64,000 nt of DNA from Dipteris shenzhenensis (GCA_047967505.1 CM106541.1); one strand, 5' to 3'; counted from the stretch's first letter, positions 21,276 through 33,290 are shown. The notes: generated by a model from the letters alone, not told the origin. Program-made: numbers and translations.

Positions 21276-21834
21276 CATTCCTTACTGTGCCCCTGCCTTC
21301 TGTCGGTTTATGCGCCTCTCCTGTCATCTAGGCGATGGAGATTCGGACGAGGCGACGGAAGTTCGGGAGGTTGATGGATATTCGTGGGGTGACTAGGAGT
21401 TAAAGGCAGTGGTGGCGATTAAGGGGAGGGGAGAAAGGGGAGGAGAGAGGAAAATCTCTACTTGTTAGGGTCGACAATGATGGATTAGGGGAGGAGGAGA
21501 TTAGGAGAAGAAGAGGAGAGGAAAGTGAGAATTGAAATGAGAAGGATTCAAATTTCTAGAGAGTTCAGGAGAAAATTTGCTTGGGAGATTTAAATTTGAG
21601 GTGTAAACAAAAAGTGCAAGAGGATTTGAATTTAAACTACAAACAAAAAAACTGACATTCTCTTAAACAAAAAACCTGACATTGTCCTAAACATTCTTCG
21701 ATCCTATATTCTTTCATCCTTTCCTCACTGAACACGAACGACATTCTCTTTCCTAAGATCTCTTATCGACAATAGTACACTGGTAAGAGATCTTTCTGAC
21801 ACTCTTTCTCTCTTGTATTTTTTAACAATTTAAC
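21276..21834. other. No gene recognised; purine-rich
   Basis: 21300-21560 is strongly purine-rich (GGAGGGGAGAAAGGGGAGG). Short frames have no recognisable motif. Confidence 0.4.
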
Positions 21835-21975
21835 ACTTCTACTTGGCTCCCCATCCCAATTTCTTCCCACCTCCTTTTATCATACTTCTACTTGACTCCC
21901 CATCCCAATTTCTTCCCACCTTCTTTTATTGTACTTCTACTTGGCTCCCCATCCCAATTTCTTCCCACCTCTTTC
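21835..21975. repeat. 49-bp tandem repeat, three copies
   Basis: Copies start at 21835, 21884 and 21933, each with ACTTCTACTTG then CTCCCCATCCCAATTTC. The third is partial. A 25-bp direct repeat (CATCGATTTCTCATCGTTGC) follows at about 22047-22096. Confidence 0.93.
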
Positions 21976-22890
21976 TCTCCCTCCACCCGCTCCCGAATGC
22001 CTGTCCATCAAAATTTCCATCACCGTTGGAATGTCTGCCTGCCATAGCATCGATTTCTCATCGTTGCCCACAGCATCGATTTCTCATCGTTGCCCAACAC
22101 ATTGCTCACATCACCCACCACATTCAAAATTATACATTCAAAAATTAGTGCAAGGAGTGATTGAGAGTGAGAATCAAAATTTCCATTGTCGCCCGCCACA
22201 TCACTTGCATCGCCCGTTCAAATCACCCACCACCGCCATTCCCTACCATTGCCCCCCACCCCATCACCTGCCATTGCCATCACCGGCCATTGCCATCGCC
22301 GAATTGCCATAAGGGAAGGGGATCCCTCCTTCCCTCAACCCCCTCCTTCTGTCGTTATGCCCCATCCTTCAGTCGCACTCCATACTTCCATCATTGTGTC
22401 CCCTCTCTCTATCGTTGCGTTCGATCCTTTCGTCACGTCTCCTCTCATCTCGTGTCTCATTCCATCTCTTTTCTTGCATCCCCTTTGATCTCCCTTCGAA
22501 CTTGTCTCTCCGTATATCCCTTCCCTCTCTTCTCTTTTCCTAGCATCCTTGCTTCTTCCGTCAGCCATGGCCTCCCTCTCCTTCTCAAAAAGATTCATCT
22601 CCCCTCTTCCTTCTCTGTCAATTTCTGTTTCTTAAATATTTAAGAAAAGGAAACATGAATATAAATTCTTTATACCTGGCTAATCTAGCTGAAGGTTTTG
22701 TAAATAGGATGTAGACTCTCCTTGATTCTTTTTCTTGCTCCTTCTTGCTCCAATTAAATGAGATAAGAATAAATGAAGAGAAGAAGTCCTTTTATACTTC
22801 TTTATGGCAAATTAAGATTTTCCTTTTCTACCCTTGTCTTTCCTTTTTCCTTTTCCTTCTTTTCACTAGTCTTTTTCCTTTTCCTTTCCT
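21976..22890. other. Pyrimidine-rich region, no gene recognised
   Basis: Pyrimidine-biased sequence with many CATCACC/CCATTGCC short repeats at 22180-22300 that give Pro/His/Ser-rich frames. The frame at 22161-22643 (160 codons) is compositionally biased, has no family motif and most likely reflects base composition. Confidence 0.4.
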
Positions 22891-23150
22891 TTCACCCTTC
22901 TCTTTCTTTCATACTAAGTGCAATTGTTCTCGAGTAATTATACTCAATTATTTTCATAATAAACACGCTTTTTTTGAAACTACTAACCTCACAAATAGTT
23001 TTCTAATGTCACCCTTCTCTTTCTTTTGATTAATAAATATCCTACTAAGCACAAATGATTTCATAATAATTAGACTCAATTATTTTCATAATAAATACAA
23101 GTTTATTGAAATGACTAACCTCACAAATACTTTTCTAATGTCAATTGTTA
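22890..23150. repeat. Tandem duplication of about 140 bp, diverged
   Basis: Two units contain, in order, CACCCTTCTCTTTCTTT, ACTAAG, ACTCAATTATTTTCATAATA and CTAACCTCACAAATA. The spacing is about 140 bp. Confidence 0.8.
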
Positions 23151-23288
23151 CTCAAAATAGGATATTCATTGAATCACGCCTTTTTTAAAATTGCTAACTT
23201 TACAAATTACTAAGTGTGTTATCCAAACAAGTGTTAGATATCAATTCTCCACTCTTGTGTAACTACGAGGGAACCAGCTAACTCTACT

Positions 23289-23666
23289 TGTAAGCCCCCC
23301 ATATGAGGAGAAGGCATTTGAGTAGCTCGGTTATCCAGTAGGTCCTGGTTTGGACACTAGATGGGGGCCATGTGTGGCCTGATGGCTAGACGACTTCAGA
23401 TAGAGTTGGCACACCACCAACTAGGCTACATGCAAGTGTGGGAAGGCATCCCTTGACTGACCGCACTGAGGGAAGATGGAGCATTTCCTAGGGCAGCCCA
23501 CTCTCAGGTTACGGGGCCCATTTGGAGCCTCAGATGATCCTAGATGGCTCTGGGCTGAATGGAGACCGTAGGTTAGTTGCTCTGTTTTGCACACTGGTTC
23601 TATCGTATGGTCGGTGGCGTACGAGATCCTGTTATTTGTTGAGCACAGACGTATTATTTTCTTACA
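23289..23666 (+). mobile_element. Solo LTR of Copia-C
   Basis: It starts TGTAAGCCCCCCATATGAGG and ends TATTTTCTTACA. It matches both ends of the Copia-C 5' LTR at 18933-19600 but lacks about 290 bp of the middle. There is no internal region next to it and the 5-mers at its edges (CTACT, ACAAG) do not match. A satellite-like scrap (TGTGTTATCCAAACAAGT near 23216) lies on the left and the satellite itself starts at its right edge. Confidence 0.82.
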
Positions 23667-23667
23667 A

Positions 23668-25052
23668 CAAGTACTTATCGGATGGGGGCACCACTTTACA
23701 CCCAAGTCAATACCACCTAGGTTGAGGCACCTACAAAGTATTGTGCCCATCGGATAAGCTTTGCATTTTCGATCAAGCATTAAACACCATTTTTGCCTCA
23801 GTGTGATGTACATCTGTAAAAAATCACACTCCTAAGTGTGTTATCCAAACAAGTACTTATTAGATGGGTGCGCCACATTGCATGCATTTCAATACCACCT
23901 AATTTGAGGTGTGTGCAAAATATTGTGCCCATCGGATATACTTTGTATGGTTGATCAAGAATTAAACATCGTTTTTGCCTTAGAGTCATGCGCAACCATA
24001 AAAAAACATGGTCCTAGGTGCATTATTCAAACAAGTACTTCTCCAATGAGTGCTCAACTTTGCACGCAAGTCCATACCATCAAGGTTGAGGTGCGTGCAA
24101 AGTATTGTGCCCATCATATATGCTTTGAATGGTCAATCAAGAATTAAACGTCGTTTTTGCCTTAGTGTCTTACACAACCATATAAAAACATGGTCCTAGG
24201 TGTGTTATTCCAACAAGTACTTATCAGATGGGTGCGCCACTTTGCACGTGTGAATAACACCTAATTTGAGACACGTGCAAAGTATTGTGTCCATCAGATA
24301 TGATTTTCAGGGTCGATCACGCATTATACACCATTTTCCCCCTAGTGTTATGCACCACCGTATAAAAACACAGTCCTAGGTGTATTATTTTCTAACAAGT
24401 ACTTATCAGATGGGGGCAACACTTTTCTTGAAACTTAATTTCACCTAGTTTGAAGCGTGTGCAAAGTACTGTGCCCATCGGATAGGCTTGGCATTGTCAA
24501 TCAAGCATTAAACGCCATTTTTGCCTCAGTGTGATGCACATCCATTAAAAAACACGCTCCTAGGTGTGTTATCCAAACAAGTACTTATTGGATGGGCACA
24601 CCACATTGCATGCAAATCAATCCCATGTAGGTTGAAGTGTGTGTAGAGTATTGTGCCCATTGGATATGCTTTGCATGGTTGATCATGCATTACACATCGT
24701 TTTCCTTCTAGTGTTATGAACCACCATCAAAAAATGCGCTCCCAGGTGTGTTATCCTAACTTGCAAGTACTTATGGGATGGGCATGCCACTTTGCATATA
24801 GGTCAATAACACCTGAGTTGAGGCGTGACCAAAGTATTGAGTCCATCATATATGATTTTCATAGTCGACCAAGCATTAAACTCTGCTTTTGCCTTTGTGT
24901 CATGCACAAGCATCAAAAAACACTATCCTAGGTGTGTTATTCCAACAAGTACTTATCGGATTGGCATACCACATTGCATGCAACTCAATACCACCTAGTT
25001 GGAGGTGCATGCAATGTATTATGCCCATAGAATATGCTTTTTATGGTCGATC
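23668..25052. repeat. 182-bp satellite, eight copies
   Basis: The landmark CAAGTACTT recurs at 23668, 23850, 24032, 24214, 24396, 24578, 24764 and 24946 (spacing 182, once 186). Each monomer carries a TCGGATGGG-like box, AAGTATTGTGCCCATC, a GGTCGATCAAGCATTAAAC-like box and TCCTAGGTGTGTTAT. Copies are moderately diverged. The last one is cut at 25052 by a Copia-A LTR. No gene. Confidence 0.96.
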
Positions 25053-25404
25053 TGTGAAGATAGTGGGAGAGAAGGAAGGAGTCTCACTTGCAGCTTTTTC
25101 ACATACACAATGGGGGAATACACATAAAGGTGGAGACTAAAAATAGTTTTCCTCTTCTTAGTTGTGAAAGCCAAAAGAACTCTAGTACAAAGAAATAGAA
25201 AAACCCTATATGTAGGTCTCAAACCAAACTTAGCTAACTAAGGTGGCATACTAACTAAGCCACGAACTAGAGTACATAAGGATAGCTATCATCCAGCTAT
25301 TATTCATGGGCAGTGTACCAACCGCATCTGCAACTAACAAGTCGGTGACATAAATGCACAATGGTCACCCTGGCATATCACGAGTGGAGCTCAATATCTC
25401 AACA
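25053..25404 (-). repeat. Copia-A 3' LTR of a truncated element
   Basis: On the minus strand it runs TGTTGAGATATTGAGC (25404) to CTTCACA (25053), 352 bp, like the LTRs at 34 and 53 kb. Just outside, the minus strand reads GAGCTTGAGGGGGAG, the Copia-A polypurine tract, which marks it as the 3' LTR of a minus-strand element. It is inserted in the eighth satellite monomer. Confidence 0.9.
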
Positions 25405-26227
25405 CTCCCCCTCAAGCTCAATCTTGACTGGTTGCTCTTGGAGTCCATTGTGATTACCTACAGGTGGCTGCAGAGGTCGTCTAGAGAGCTGTTTTGGAGG
25501 CATGTCTCTTTTGGTCGACTTGACTTAGTCAGTTAGGGAGTCACTAGAGTGCTGATTTCATCAGTCGTTGAGAAGCTGCTGGTTGCACTGGAGCCTTTGG
25601 AGGATGGCACTATTGCTATAAGGTTCTATTGTTGGTTGTAGATGTGAGTAGGAGGCAGCCTTGGAGAGCTGTTGTAGACTAGTGGAGGTCGTGACCAGTG
25701 GGTTGTAGGACTTTGTAGTTATCGGTGAAGCGAGCTGTAGCATAGACTTTGGAGGTTCCTTGTTGCAAGCTAGAGGGAGCTATTGAAGTAGAGACTATTG
25801 ATGGAGTGCCGCCTTAGCCAAGAAGCTTAGTAAGGAGCTTTGCATGAGCACTTACTAAAGAATGTAGATGGAGGTCTTTACCTCAAAATTCTTTGCGGCA
25901 GCTTTCTTAAGCTATCTCGCTCTAGAGAATAGAACCAAAAGAAGAGCCTCTTGAACCTTAAGGAATTTTACAATCTCAAAGAACATCTCAAAGAACCAAC
26001 TACCCTTCTCTCTCTCTCAACGAGACCTTCCTCTTTCTCACAAGAAACACTCATGAAATGGATGGACAAAAAATTTCTCTCTCAAGAAATGGAAATTTGT
26101 TTTCAATCTAAAACTAAAACTAACCTAGGAGAAAAACATAGCTCCTAAGGCATGCCTACAACTAATCTAGGAATGGGAGCAATCCTAGTGAACTACTAAT
26201 GAGCTAAACTAGGAGAGCTAAACCTAT
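25405..26227 (-). mobile_element. Short non-coding retroelement interior between PPT and PBS
   Basis: About 820 bp lies between the Copia-A polypurine tract (25405-25420) and a primer binding site (26228-26239), both in minus orientation. It carries no gag or pol motif that I recognise. It resembles the interior of a non-autonomous LTR element. However, the sequence beyond the PBS is not a Copia-A LTR, so the two ends may come from different elements. Confidence 0.5.
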
Positions 26228-26239
26228 GCTCTGATACCA
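26228..26239 (-). promoter_or_regulatory. tRNA primer binding site of an unassigned LTR element
   Basis: The minus strand reads TGGTATCAGAGC. The adjoining sequence from 26240 (TGAGAAAACATGCG on the plus strand) should be the end of a fourth LTR type. Its far end cannot be placed because there is no second copy in the window. Confidence 0.7.
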
Positions 26240-26980
26240 TGAGAAAACATGCGTGCCTCAGGATCTATGGAGCGCTCTAAGGTGGATGAAACCTGTGCGG
26301 AAACATGGTGAAGAGAGTGCTCATGACATGTACCTCAATTCAATTAGGTTCCAAGATAGATTAGCTTGGACTCATAAAGAGAATCTTGAGATAGTGCAAA
26401 GTGCTTGATTGATATTACTTCTAATGAACCTCCCTTTTATAGGTGAGGGTACTTACATCCATTTGCTTGCTCCCCTATTGTGTCAAGCTAGTATGCTGGC
26501 CACTCATAGCTGGAGAAGCGACTCTCGATTGCACAGGAGTATGCTGGCCACTCGTAGCTGGAGAAGTGACTCTCGACTACGCGAGAGAATGCTGGTGGCT
26601 CTGTGAGGCAGAAGGGCCTCCTCACCATAGGGGGGAGAAGGGGCTCGGATTTGTAGCCTGCTAGGCTGTCTTGACTCCACTGGGGTACTCCTGGGGGGTG
26701 TTTAGAGTACCTATCATGTATGTGTATAACTCCCCAGGAGTGGGAGGGTGCCCCAAAATGTTATATAACTCCGAAAGATGGCATCCCAAAGATTAGGTGA
26801 GGCTGAATAGCTTCCTGTCCACATGATGAACTAAAGAAAAGAAAAGAAGAAGATTACCATCGAGCACATTGCCCTCTTTCCATCATGCAAAAGAAAAAAT
26901 AGAGTGACAGCCTGACGTTGAGCAAGCATTTACAAACTCCTACATTCTTTGAATTAGAGTGACAGAAGTCTGTATCTACT
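26240..26980. other. Putative LTR of a fourth family; local 50-bp repeat
   Basis: A sequence adjoining the PBS is expected to be an LTR. Within it, two copies of a unit of about 50 bp start TATGCTGGCCACTC near 26492 and 26542, with a third partial copy (AATGCTGG) near 26587. No coding region is recognised. Confidence 0.4.
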
Positions 26981-27004
26981 TGCTCAATGTCAAGCTATTA
27001 AAGC

Positions 27005-27185
27005 TTCACATGGGGAAAAAGAGAGAAGGAAAGAGAGGAGAAAAGAGAGGAAAAGAGAGGGGAAAAGAGAAGAAAAGAGAGGAGAAAAGAGAGGAAAAGA
27101 TAGGAAAAGAGAGGTGAAAAGAGAGGAGAAAAGAGAGAAAAAGAGAGGATAAAAGAGATTTAAAGGAGAAAAGAGAGGAAGATGA
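27005..27185. repeat. Purine minisatellite (GAAAAGAGAGG)n
   Basis: About 180 bp of imperfect GGAAAAGAGA units, all purine on the plus strand with almost no exception. The minus-strand Phe/Leu/Ser frame across it is compositional. Confidence 0.93.
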
Positions 27186-27248
27186 TCACTCACCCACACA
27201 AACAAATGGAATACCTTAGGTTGGTTTATGCAATTCATGGAGGATCAC

Positions 27249-28420
27249 TGCAAATTGACCTTGGGTCGATTTGTGCACTTCATGAATGTTTCTTATGATT
27301 CACACATACACACAAATACATTGTAACTCATTACAAGCTTGTTCTCAAACATACCCATGCAAAGTGCAAATTGACCTTGGGTGGATTTGAGAAGCTTCTT
27401 TATCACAATGGCCAGACTCATCAAATCTAGAAGCTTGTTTATCACAATGGTTAGTCTCATCAAATCCCCCTTGGATCAATTCAATGAGCACTAATGCACA
27501 TCTACTTAGATGATCACTCATGTGCGCACACACATGCACACACATGTTCTAGGACACACTAAAACATATTTCAAATCAACCTTGGGTCAATTTGAGAATT
27601 GCTAGACCAACACACACTACAAATCGACCTTGGGTCGCTTTGAGAAGCAAGTTAATCATAATGCTTGGCTTATCAGAGTCGATTTGATGAACATTCACAT
27701 ATAGATACGTAGATGCTCACTCAAAGACTCAAATACATCAATTTTTTCACTTCATGGATGTTTTTTATGATTCATACATACACACAATACATTATAATTC
27801 ATTACAAAAACACACAAGCTTGTTCAAAAATACCCATGCACACTGCAAATCAACCTTGAATCGATTTGAGAAGCTTGTTTTTTGCAATGGCCAAGCTCAT
27901 CAAATGGACCATGTGGGTCACTTCAATGAGCACTCATGCACATCTACTTAGATGATCACTCAGGCACACACACACACACATGTTCTAAGACATTCTAAAA
28001 TATGCTTCAAATCGACCTTGGGTTGATTTATGAAGTGTTAGCATATGGTTTTGAACACAATTCAAACAAACCTAGGTCAATTTGATGATGACTCAAATGT
28101 AAAAAAACATGTTGAGAGTTAATCACAATGGCTAGGCTTTTCAAATTGACCTTGGGTCAATTTTTTGACCACATACAATCACAAGTGGCATGCCCATACA
28201 CAATGCAAATCAACCTAAGGTCAATTTGCACTTCATGAATGTTGATGATTATTTGCATACATACAAATATACATTCTAAGACAAATATATTCTAAACATT
28301 CTCCACACACTCTACACATACTAAATGATCACTCATACACACACCTAAACATATTTCAAGACACACCCATGCACACTTCTACTTCTAATGGATCTTGGGT
28401 CAATTTAAGAAGGGATAGCT
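27249..28420. repeat. Array of a short palindromic motif around GACCTTGGGTC
   Basis: A motif of the form CAAATYGACC-TTGGGTCRATTTG recurs about ten times: near 27257, 27373, 27577, 27626, 27852, 28013, 28065, 28149, 28213 and 28390. Some copies drift to CAACCTTGAATC or lose one arm. Between copies, GATGATCACTCA, ACACACACATGTTCTA and TTTATCACAATGG also recur, so this is an old, interspersed tandem array. Confidence 0.85.
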
Positions 28421-29108
28421 TAAAGTCTTTAACACAATTGCCATAGGGTGACCAGATGACCAAAGACATTGCAATCAATTTTCTTCTTCGTTATGTTCTG
28501 TATTAATAATATGCATGAAAGAGGAAAGGGAAGGGCTAGAGATGGAGAAGGTAGTAAAGAAGGAATGCTTCCTTCCAGAGGTGTTCCAAGCACAAGTGCA
28601 AATCAAAGAGACCCCCGAAGCATGGATGATTGCGTGTGTGGGGGAGAAAATGAAGGAAATGAAAAGCACCTTCATGGCGGAGAGAAAGAAAAGACTTCCA
28701 AATATAAAGGAAGTCCCTAAGCCTACAAAAGCCTTGTACACATGAGCAAGCACATATATATAATACCCATTTGTACATGTACATACTATATTTATATTAG
28801 ATTAGTATTCTTATCCATAACTGACCCATAATCCCCTTCCATTCACAAACCTACTATCTTAGATTTTGTATAAACCACCCTAGGATGTAGTTCTTAATGA
28901 GAACAATGACAAAATTAAGGCCAACATAGTGACATGGAAAAAGAAGTCACCACGTGGTTAATGACATGTACAACCAAAAGTCAAAATGTGACCAATGCAT
29001 TTGTACAAACAAAAGTCAAAATGTGACCAATGCATTTGAAATCTTACATATTAAGAAGATATTATAGATTTGTGAAATGGAAACACCCCCCAGCAAATTT
29101 CACATACA
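28421..29108. other. No gene recognised
   Basis: A frame at 28515-28745 (Lys/Glu-rich, 76 codons) overlaps another frame and has no recognisable motif. A direct repeat of about 35 bp (CAAAAGTCAAAATGTGACCA) occurs at about 28974 and 29008. Confidence 0.4.
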
Positions 29109-30175
29109 ATGGCCAATTTCAATCATTATTCCAATGACATCTTTGAAAAAGATGAAAATGTAGTCAACCTTGACAATATGTCCAGAAGAACAAAGTCTAT
29201 TAGTAGAAATAGACCATGTGAATTTCTAGATACAACATTGAAGACAAGATATCTCATCGATACATTGAGCAAGACAAAGAGACCTACACCATTGCCTGTT
29301 CTAGTGACACATTGGATTTAAAGGACCACTTGATAAAAAGATGCCAAAAATAGTGTTTGTAGTAGGAGCACATTTTGAATGCATGGATGTTTTAAATAAG
29401 TTTCCATGCAATGTTTTTTGGGCCTTGTTGTCCTTGACACAGTGTTTGAAGAAGAATCACATAGATGGAGTCAAGAGGACTTTCTCACTTATTTACACTC
29501 TAGGATTCGATTAATAAGCATGATCAATTTGTCCTTGTTGCATTTATCCGAAGGACTTAGAAGTCATCAGGATGTTAATTGAATGTGAAAAACAACAAAT
29601 TGGAATACCATCATAGCATGGGTTCATATAATAGAAATGCCAATCAAACATCTTATCAATACATGGTACTTCCTATCTTCTTTTACGAAGGAGATGATTA
29701 TAATCCTAGCCAATTCATGCCATCAAACTGTGAACCTAATCTCTCCTAGGTTGAAACAGAGAATGTAGACAAAAGATGGAATTTGAAATATGTTGATTGT
29801 TTGATTGATCCATACTGTCATGATGAACACCATGTTGTAGACGTATTCACAAGTGGGGTTACCACTCGAGTAGCTCTCTTTAAAAAAAGAAGATGTCTAG
29901 CCCTCACAAAATCAAAAGGTGATGTGGGAGATTTGGAAGCAATGTGTGCACATGTTATTGAGTTTGATGAGTCCTTGAGGGTGTGGATGGGACTAGACAT
30001 TCCTAAATATAGGGCATTTATTAAGGCAACTCCAATAACAAATGTTGAGCTTTTGAAACAAATATACAATGAAGTAAAGAAACCTCATCCAACATCTCCA
30101 AGCAATTCAGATGGTGAAGGACATGGAGGTAATGATACAAAAGACAAAGAGGACTCAGACAATGATGATATATGA
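29109..30175 (+). pseudogene. Unidentified decayed coding region with acidic tail
   Basis: Several plus-strand segments look coding but are separated by stops and shifts: 29109-29321 (starts MANFNHYSNDIFEKDEN), about 29340-29510 (MPKIVFVVGAHFECMDVLN), and 29783-30175 (130 codons, MKYVDCLIDPYCHDEHHVVD to DKEDSDNDDI). The last has a mixed hydrophobic/charged body and a Gly/Asp/Glu-rich tail before its stop, as at a real C-terminus. I do not recognise the family. It may be a nuclear gene or a transposon ORF. Confidence 0.4.
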
Positions 30176-30459
30176 AATATTTGATATTTATTTTTGGTAC
30201 ATCTAAGGATTTCTATTTTTTCTTGATTAGATTGATACTAGTTGTTGTTATTGCTTTATGTTTTATTTGCATATGTTAGCATAATTTTTTTAAATCAAAT
30301 GTCAAACTTTAATTATGTGTTGTAAACATAATTTTGCAATGATATGAAGAGCACCAAGGAAGGCATATAATCCTCTCACCTATAGATTTCTTTATTATGA
30401 CACAATTTATTTATTATAGTTTATTCAATATATACAAACTTATATTATTTTTCATATGG

Positions 30460-31540
30460 GTACTTGATAGGCACTTTTCAATTGATAACTACTCTAAAGA
30501 GAAATGTTTACGAAGATATTGATATACAAAATGCTTATAAACGTGTTCATGTACATGGGAACTTAGATATTAACAATTCCCATAGGAGTGTGGGTCGTTG
30601 CTCATTAGAAGAATGCCATAGTGTAGGAGATTGTGACTTTGGTGAATCTATTTAGATGAATCAAGAAGAAGAAAGAGAATCTAGGCATATATTTAGTGGT
30701 TGCTTACATGAGTCATTAAACTATGTTGTTGATCATGCAAATACTCCACAAGTCTAAGAGGAGCTTGACATGGACGTTTCTAAAGAGGATTCAAGAGACA
30801 CTATAAAATGGTCCTCTGAAACAAATTATTCAATGCGACAATCCATACAGGGTTCATCGTATACAAAGGAGACTCATAGAATTTATAAACGAGCCATCAT
30901 TTTATACTTAAATGGATTATTACTATGCAGGGTTGATAATAACTTTTTTGATAATAGATGCTACAACATTGGGTGAGAGAAGATATTGCTACAGAGTGGA
31001 TGCATAGAGTTTCTACACATTCTTAATGAGCACTTTAATGTGGGCACATGGTCTTGTAAGTTATGCCTTGGGGTGGAATATAAAGCAGAGAATTTAATTA
31101 CTAGAAAAAGTAGCAAATAAAAAGTTACCTTTCTTCATGGCTTGGGGACAAGAGGAATGTTATAAAAGGCAAAATCCTTCATTAATTAGACCAGACAAGC
31201 AGAATGTAGAAGCATTTTTAAGCCACTTTATACCATGTGGGAATCGTGGAAAGGATAATATGATCTGACAAACCTCTAACAAACACTAACTTGATCGATG
31301 ATAGTCCATATAAGGGTTGTGTAAATCCTCTCAGTACTTGTTTGTTTCCAGAGCCATTTACATTTAAGAGTCAAGGCAATGTTGAACTCATAGAAAAAGT
31401 ATTGGCTTATCTCCTTGAATTGAGACATGTTTCGGATGTCCGGTCAATGATCATAGCAAATCCCTTTGGTCAATGTCTAGATATGCTAGGTCATCCCTTG
31501 TATGGATACTTTGAGAGTGTTATCAAGCATTTTTAAAGTT
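30460..31540 (+). pseudogene. Unidentified decayed coding region
   Basis: Scattered plus-strand segments at 30464-30655, 30770-30976 and 31291-31536. The last, with VNPLSTCLFPEPFTFKSQGN and NPFGQCLDMLGHPLYGYFES, has protein-like composition. Stops separate them. It could belong with the 29.1-30.2 kb segment or be a separate fossil. No family recognised. Confidence 0.3.
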
Positions 31541-32640
31541 TATAAAGCAATATTCCTCCTTTGAAAATCTCTCCTTTGTCCATCACATAGCACTCCTCTA
31601 ATGGCCACACCTTGTGATGAATTCCACACTTTTGTGCCATCAACTCCTTATGTGAGTAGAGAGGATGATATATACAATCTTTTTTATTGAAATCTTGATG
31701 TAATCAAGATTGCAAGAGAGATAGATACATTTTTTAGGAAGTCTCATAGTACTTGGACACCTTTAATCTCTCTAAATGCTGCCCAAAGGTCCCTTGCACT
31801 CTCCTCCTAGAACTTGTAGTAGTGACCACATATTTATGAGTCTACAGATTGTATTGAGTTCAAGTAAATTCATAGGTTCTAGAGACTATATGAAAATAAA
31901 GACTGAGGAGAAGAGGCATCTTCAAATGTGTGCATAGGAGCCCAATTTTTATCTAGAGAGATGGAGTTCTACATAACGAAGCTAGAGATGGAGATCTCCC
32001 TATGTCTAGTCCATGGAAGAGGTGGTAGACCTACCTATACTAGAGCTAGAGCCAAAGGTAGAAGAAAATATTGATGAGGTCGTTGAACCAATCTTAGCCC
32101 TGTCTAATCAAATACATTAATGAAGCTTCTTAGAGCCTTAAAAAGATGGAACTCATTGTAATCATCACATGGCAATAATGTCATGCAAGCAACGATTTGC
32201 AATAGAAGTATCTATCATATTCACATTGAGTATATAGCACATCATAATTGTGGAAACTAATTAAAAAAGGACTCACAACAGTGAGTAGCATGCAAACTAA
32301 ATCGACCTTAGCTCACTTGAATGCACACAAATGCATTCAGTTCAATTTGGTTGTAAACATTCTACAAACCATGAGAAGAAGTCACTAGCATATAAGAAAC
32401 ATAAGTTGAGAATCTCAAGTAGGCTCCATTGAACAAAACAAATATAAAAGTGCATATTTTAACCAATTTGAAGAGTTTCAATTCTGTGGGATTTATCCAT
32501 TTTTCCTAGTATGGTCTTTTTGTGGTGTCCTAAGATTCAATGGTGTGTATAGTTCAATTTTGGAGCCTAATTTCCTCTAGTAGTCAAGATAACTAGCCCT
32601 ATTTAAAACCAAATAGGTTCAACATTAGCTTGGGTATATC
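31541..32640. other. No gene recognised
   Basis: Anonymous sequence. One AAATCGACCTTAGCTC match near 32300 is a stray relative of the motif array at 27-28 kb. Confidence 0.4.
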
Positions 32641-32762
32641 CAATCGCGAAACTATTTTCGGGGCCATTTTGGGGCCATGACGCGATGTGCTTCTAGGTGA
32701 ATTTTTGAATTTTGTGTGGACCCGCGCTCTCGTCGAAAATTTTCCCAACATCATGAAGGCAC

Positions 32763-33290
32763 ACTGGCGTAATAATGAGATGCAATCTATTTGTTCAGAA
32801 CATCACATAGCTCGACATATGGCATCTCTACATTGTTTCGCATAGTGCAATCTCTGGCCTACGTCGCCTGATCACTTATTATCACATAGCCTTTTGCTGT
32901 AGCTTTGCCACCTATCACTAGGAACGCACCCATGCAAATCATTAAAATTGAAGGTTGGCATGGAGAGACCACCGTGCTAGTTCTTGCCATAATAATTAGA
33001 TGCAATCTATCATTCTGAACACCACCGTAGTGCACTGACCACATGTCATCATGCAACCTTTTACCGCTTCTTTGCCCGCAGCCCATGCAAATCATAGGTT
33101 GGCTTAGAGAGACCACCATGCTATTTTTTAGCATAATAATGAGATACCATCTATCATTGTGAGCATTGCCTCAACACAGTCTCTAGCATGACCACCTATC
33201 ATCGCCCAGAATTCAAGGTTTTCTTAGAGAGACCACCACGCTGGTTCTTGGAGTTATAATCTATTACCTATTTTTACGTATTACGGGAGG
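32763..33290. repeat. Degenerate tandem repeat (about 150-220 bp units)
   Basis: The block TAATAATKAGATGCAATCTAT recurs near 32770, 32990 and (as ATAATGAGATACCATCTATC) 33133. The block AGAGAGACCACC-CTRGTTCTT recurs near 32964, 33106 and 33224. Units are diverged and unequal in length. Confidence 0.75.

Noticed and set aside
22161-22643. 160-codon Pro/His/Ser-rich frame
   Set aside because: Pyrimidine-rich, low-complexity DNA; overlapping frames are equally open.
23668-25052. CRISPR-like regular repeat array
   Set aside because: The whole 182-bp unit is repeated without unique spacers and the genome is a plant one; this is a satellite.
27249-28420. CRISPR-like array of short palindromic repeats
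   Set aside because: Spacing is irregular, spacers are themselves partly repeated, and the window is clearly eukaryotic nuclear DNA.
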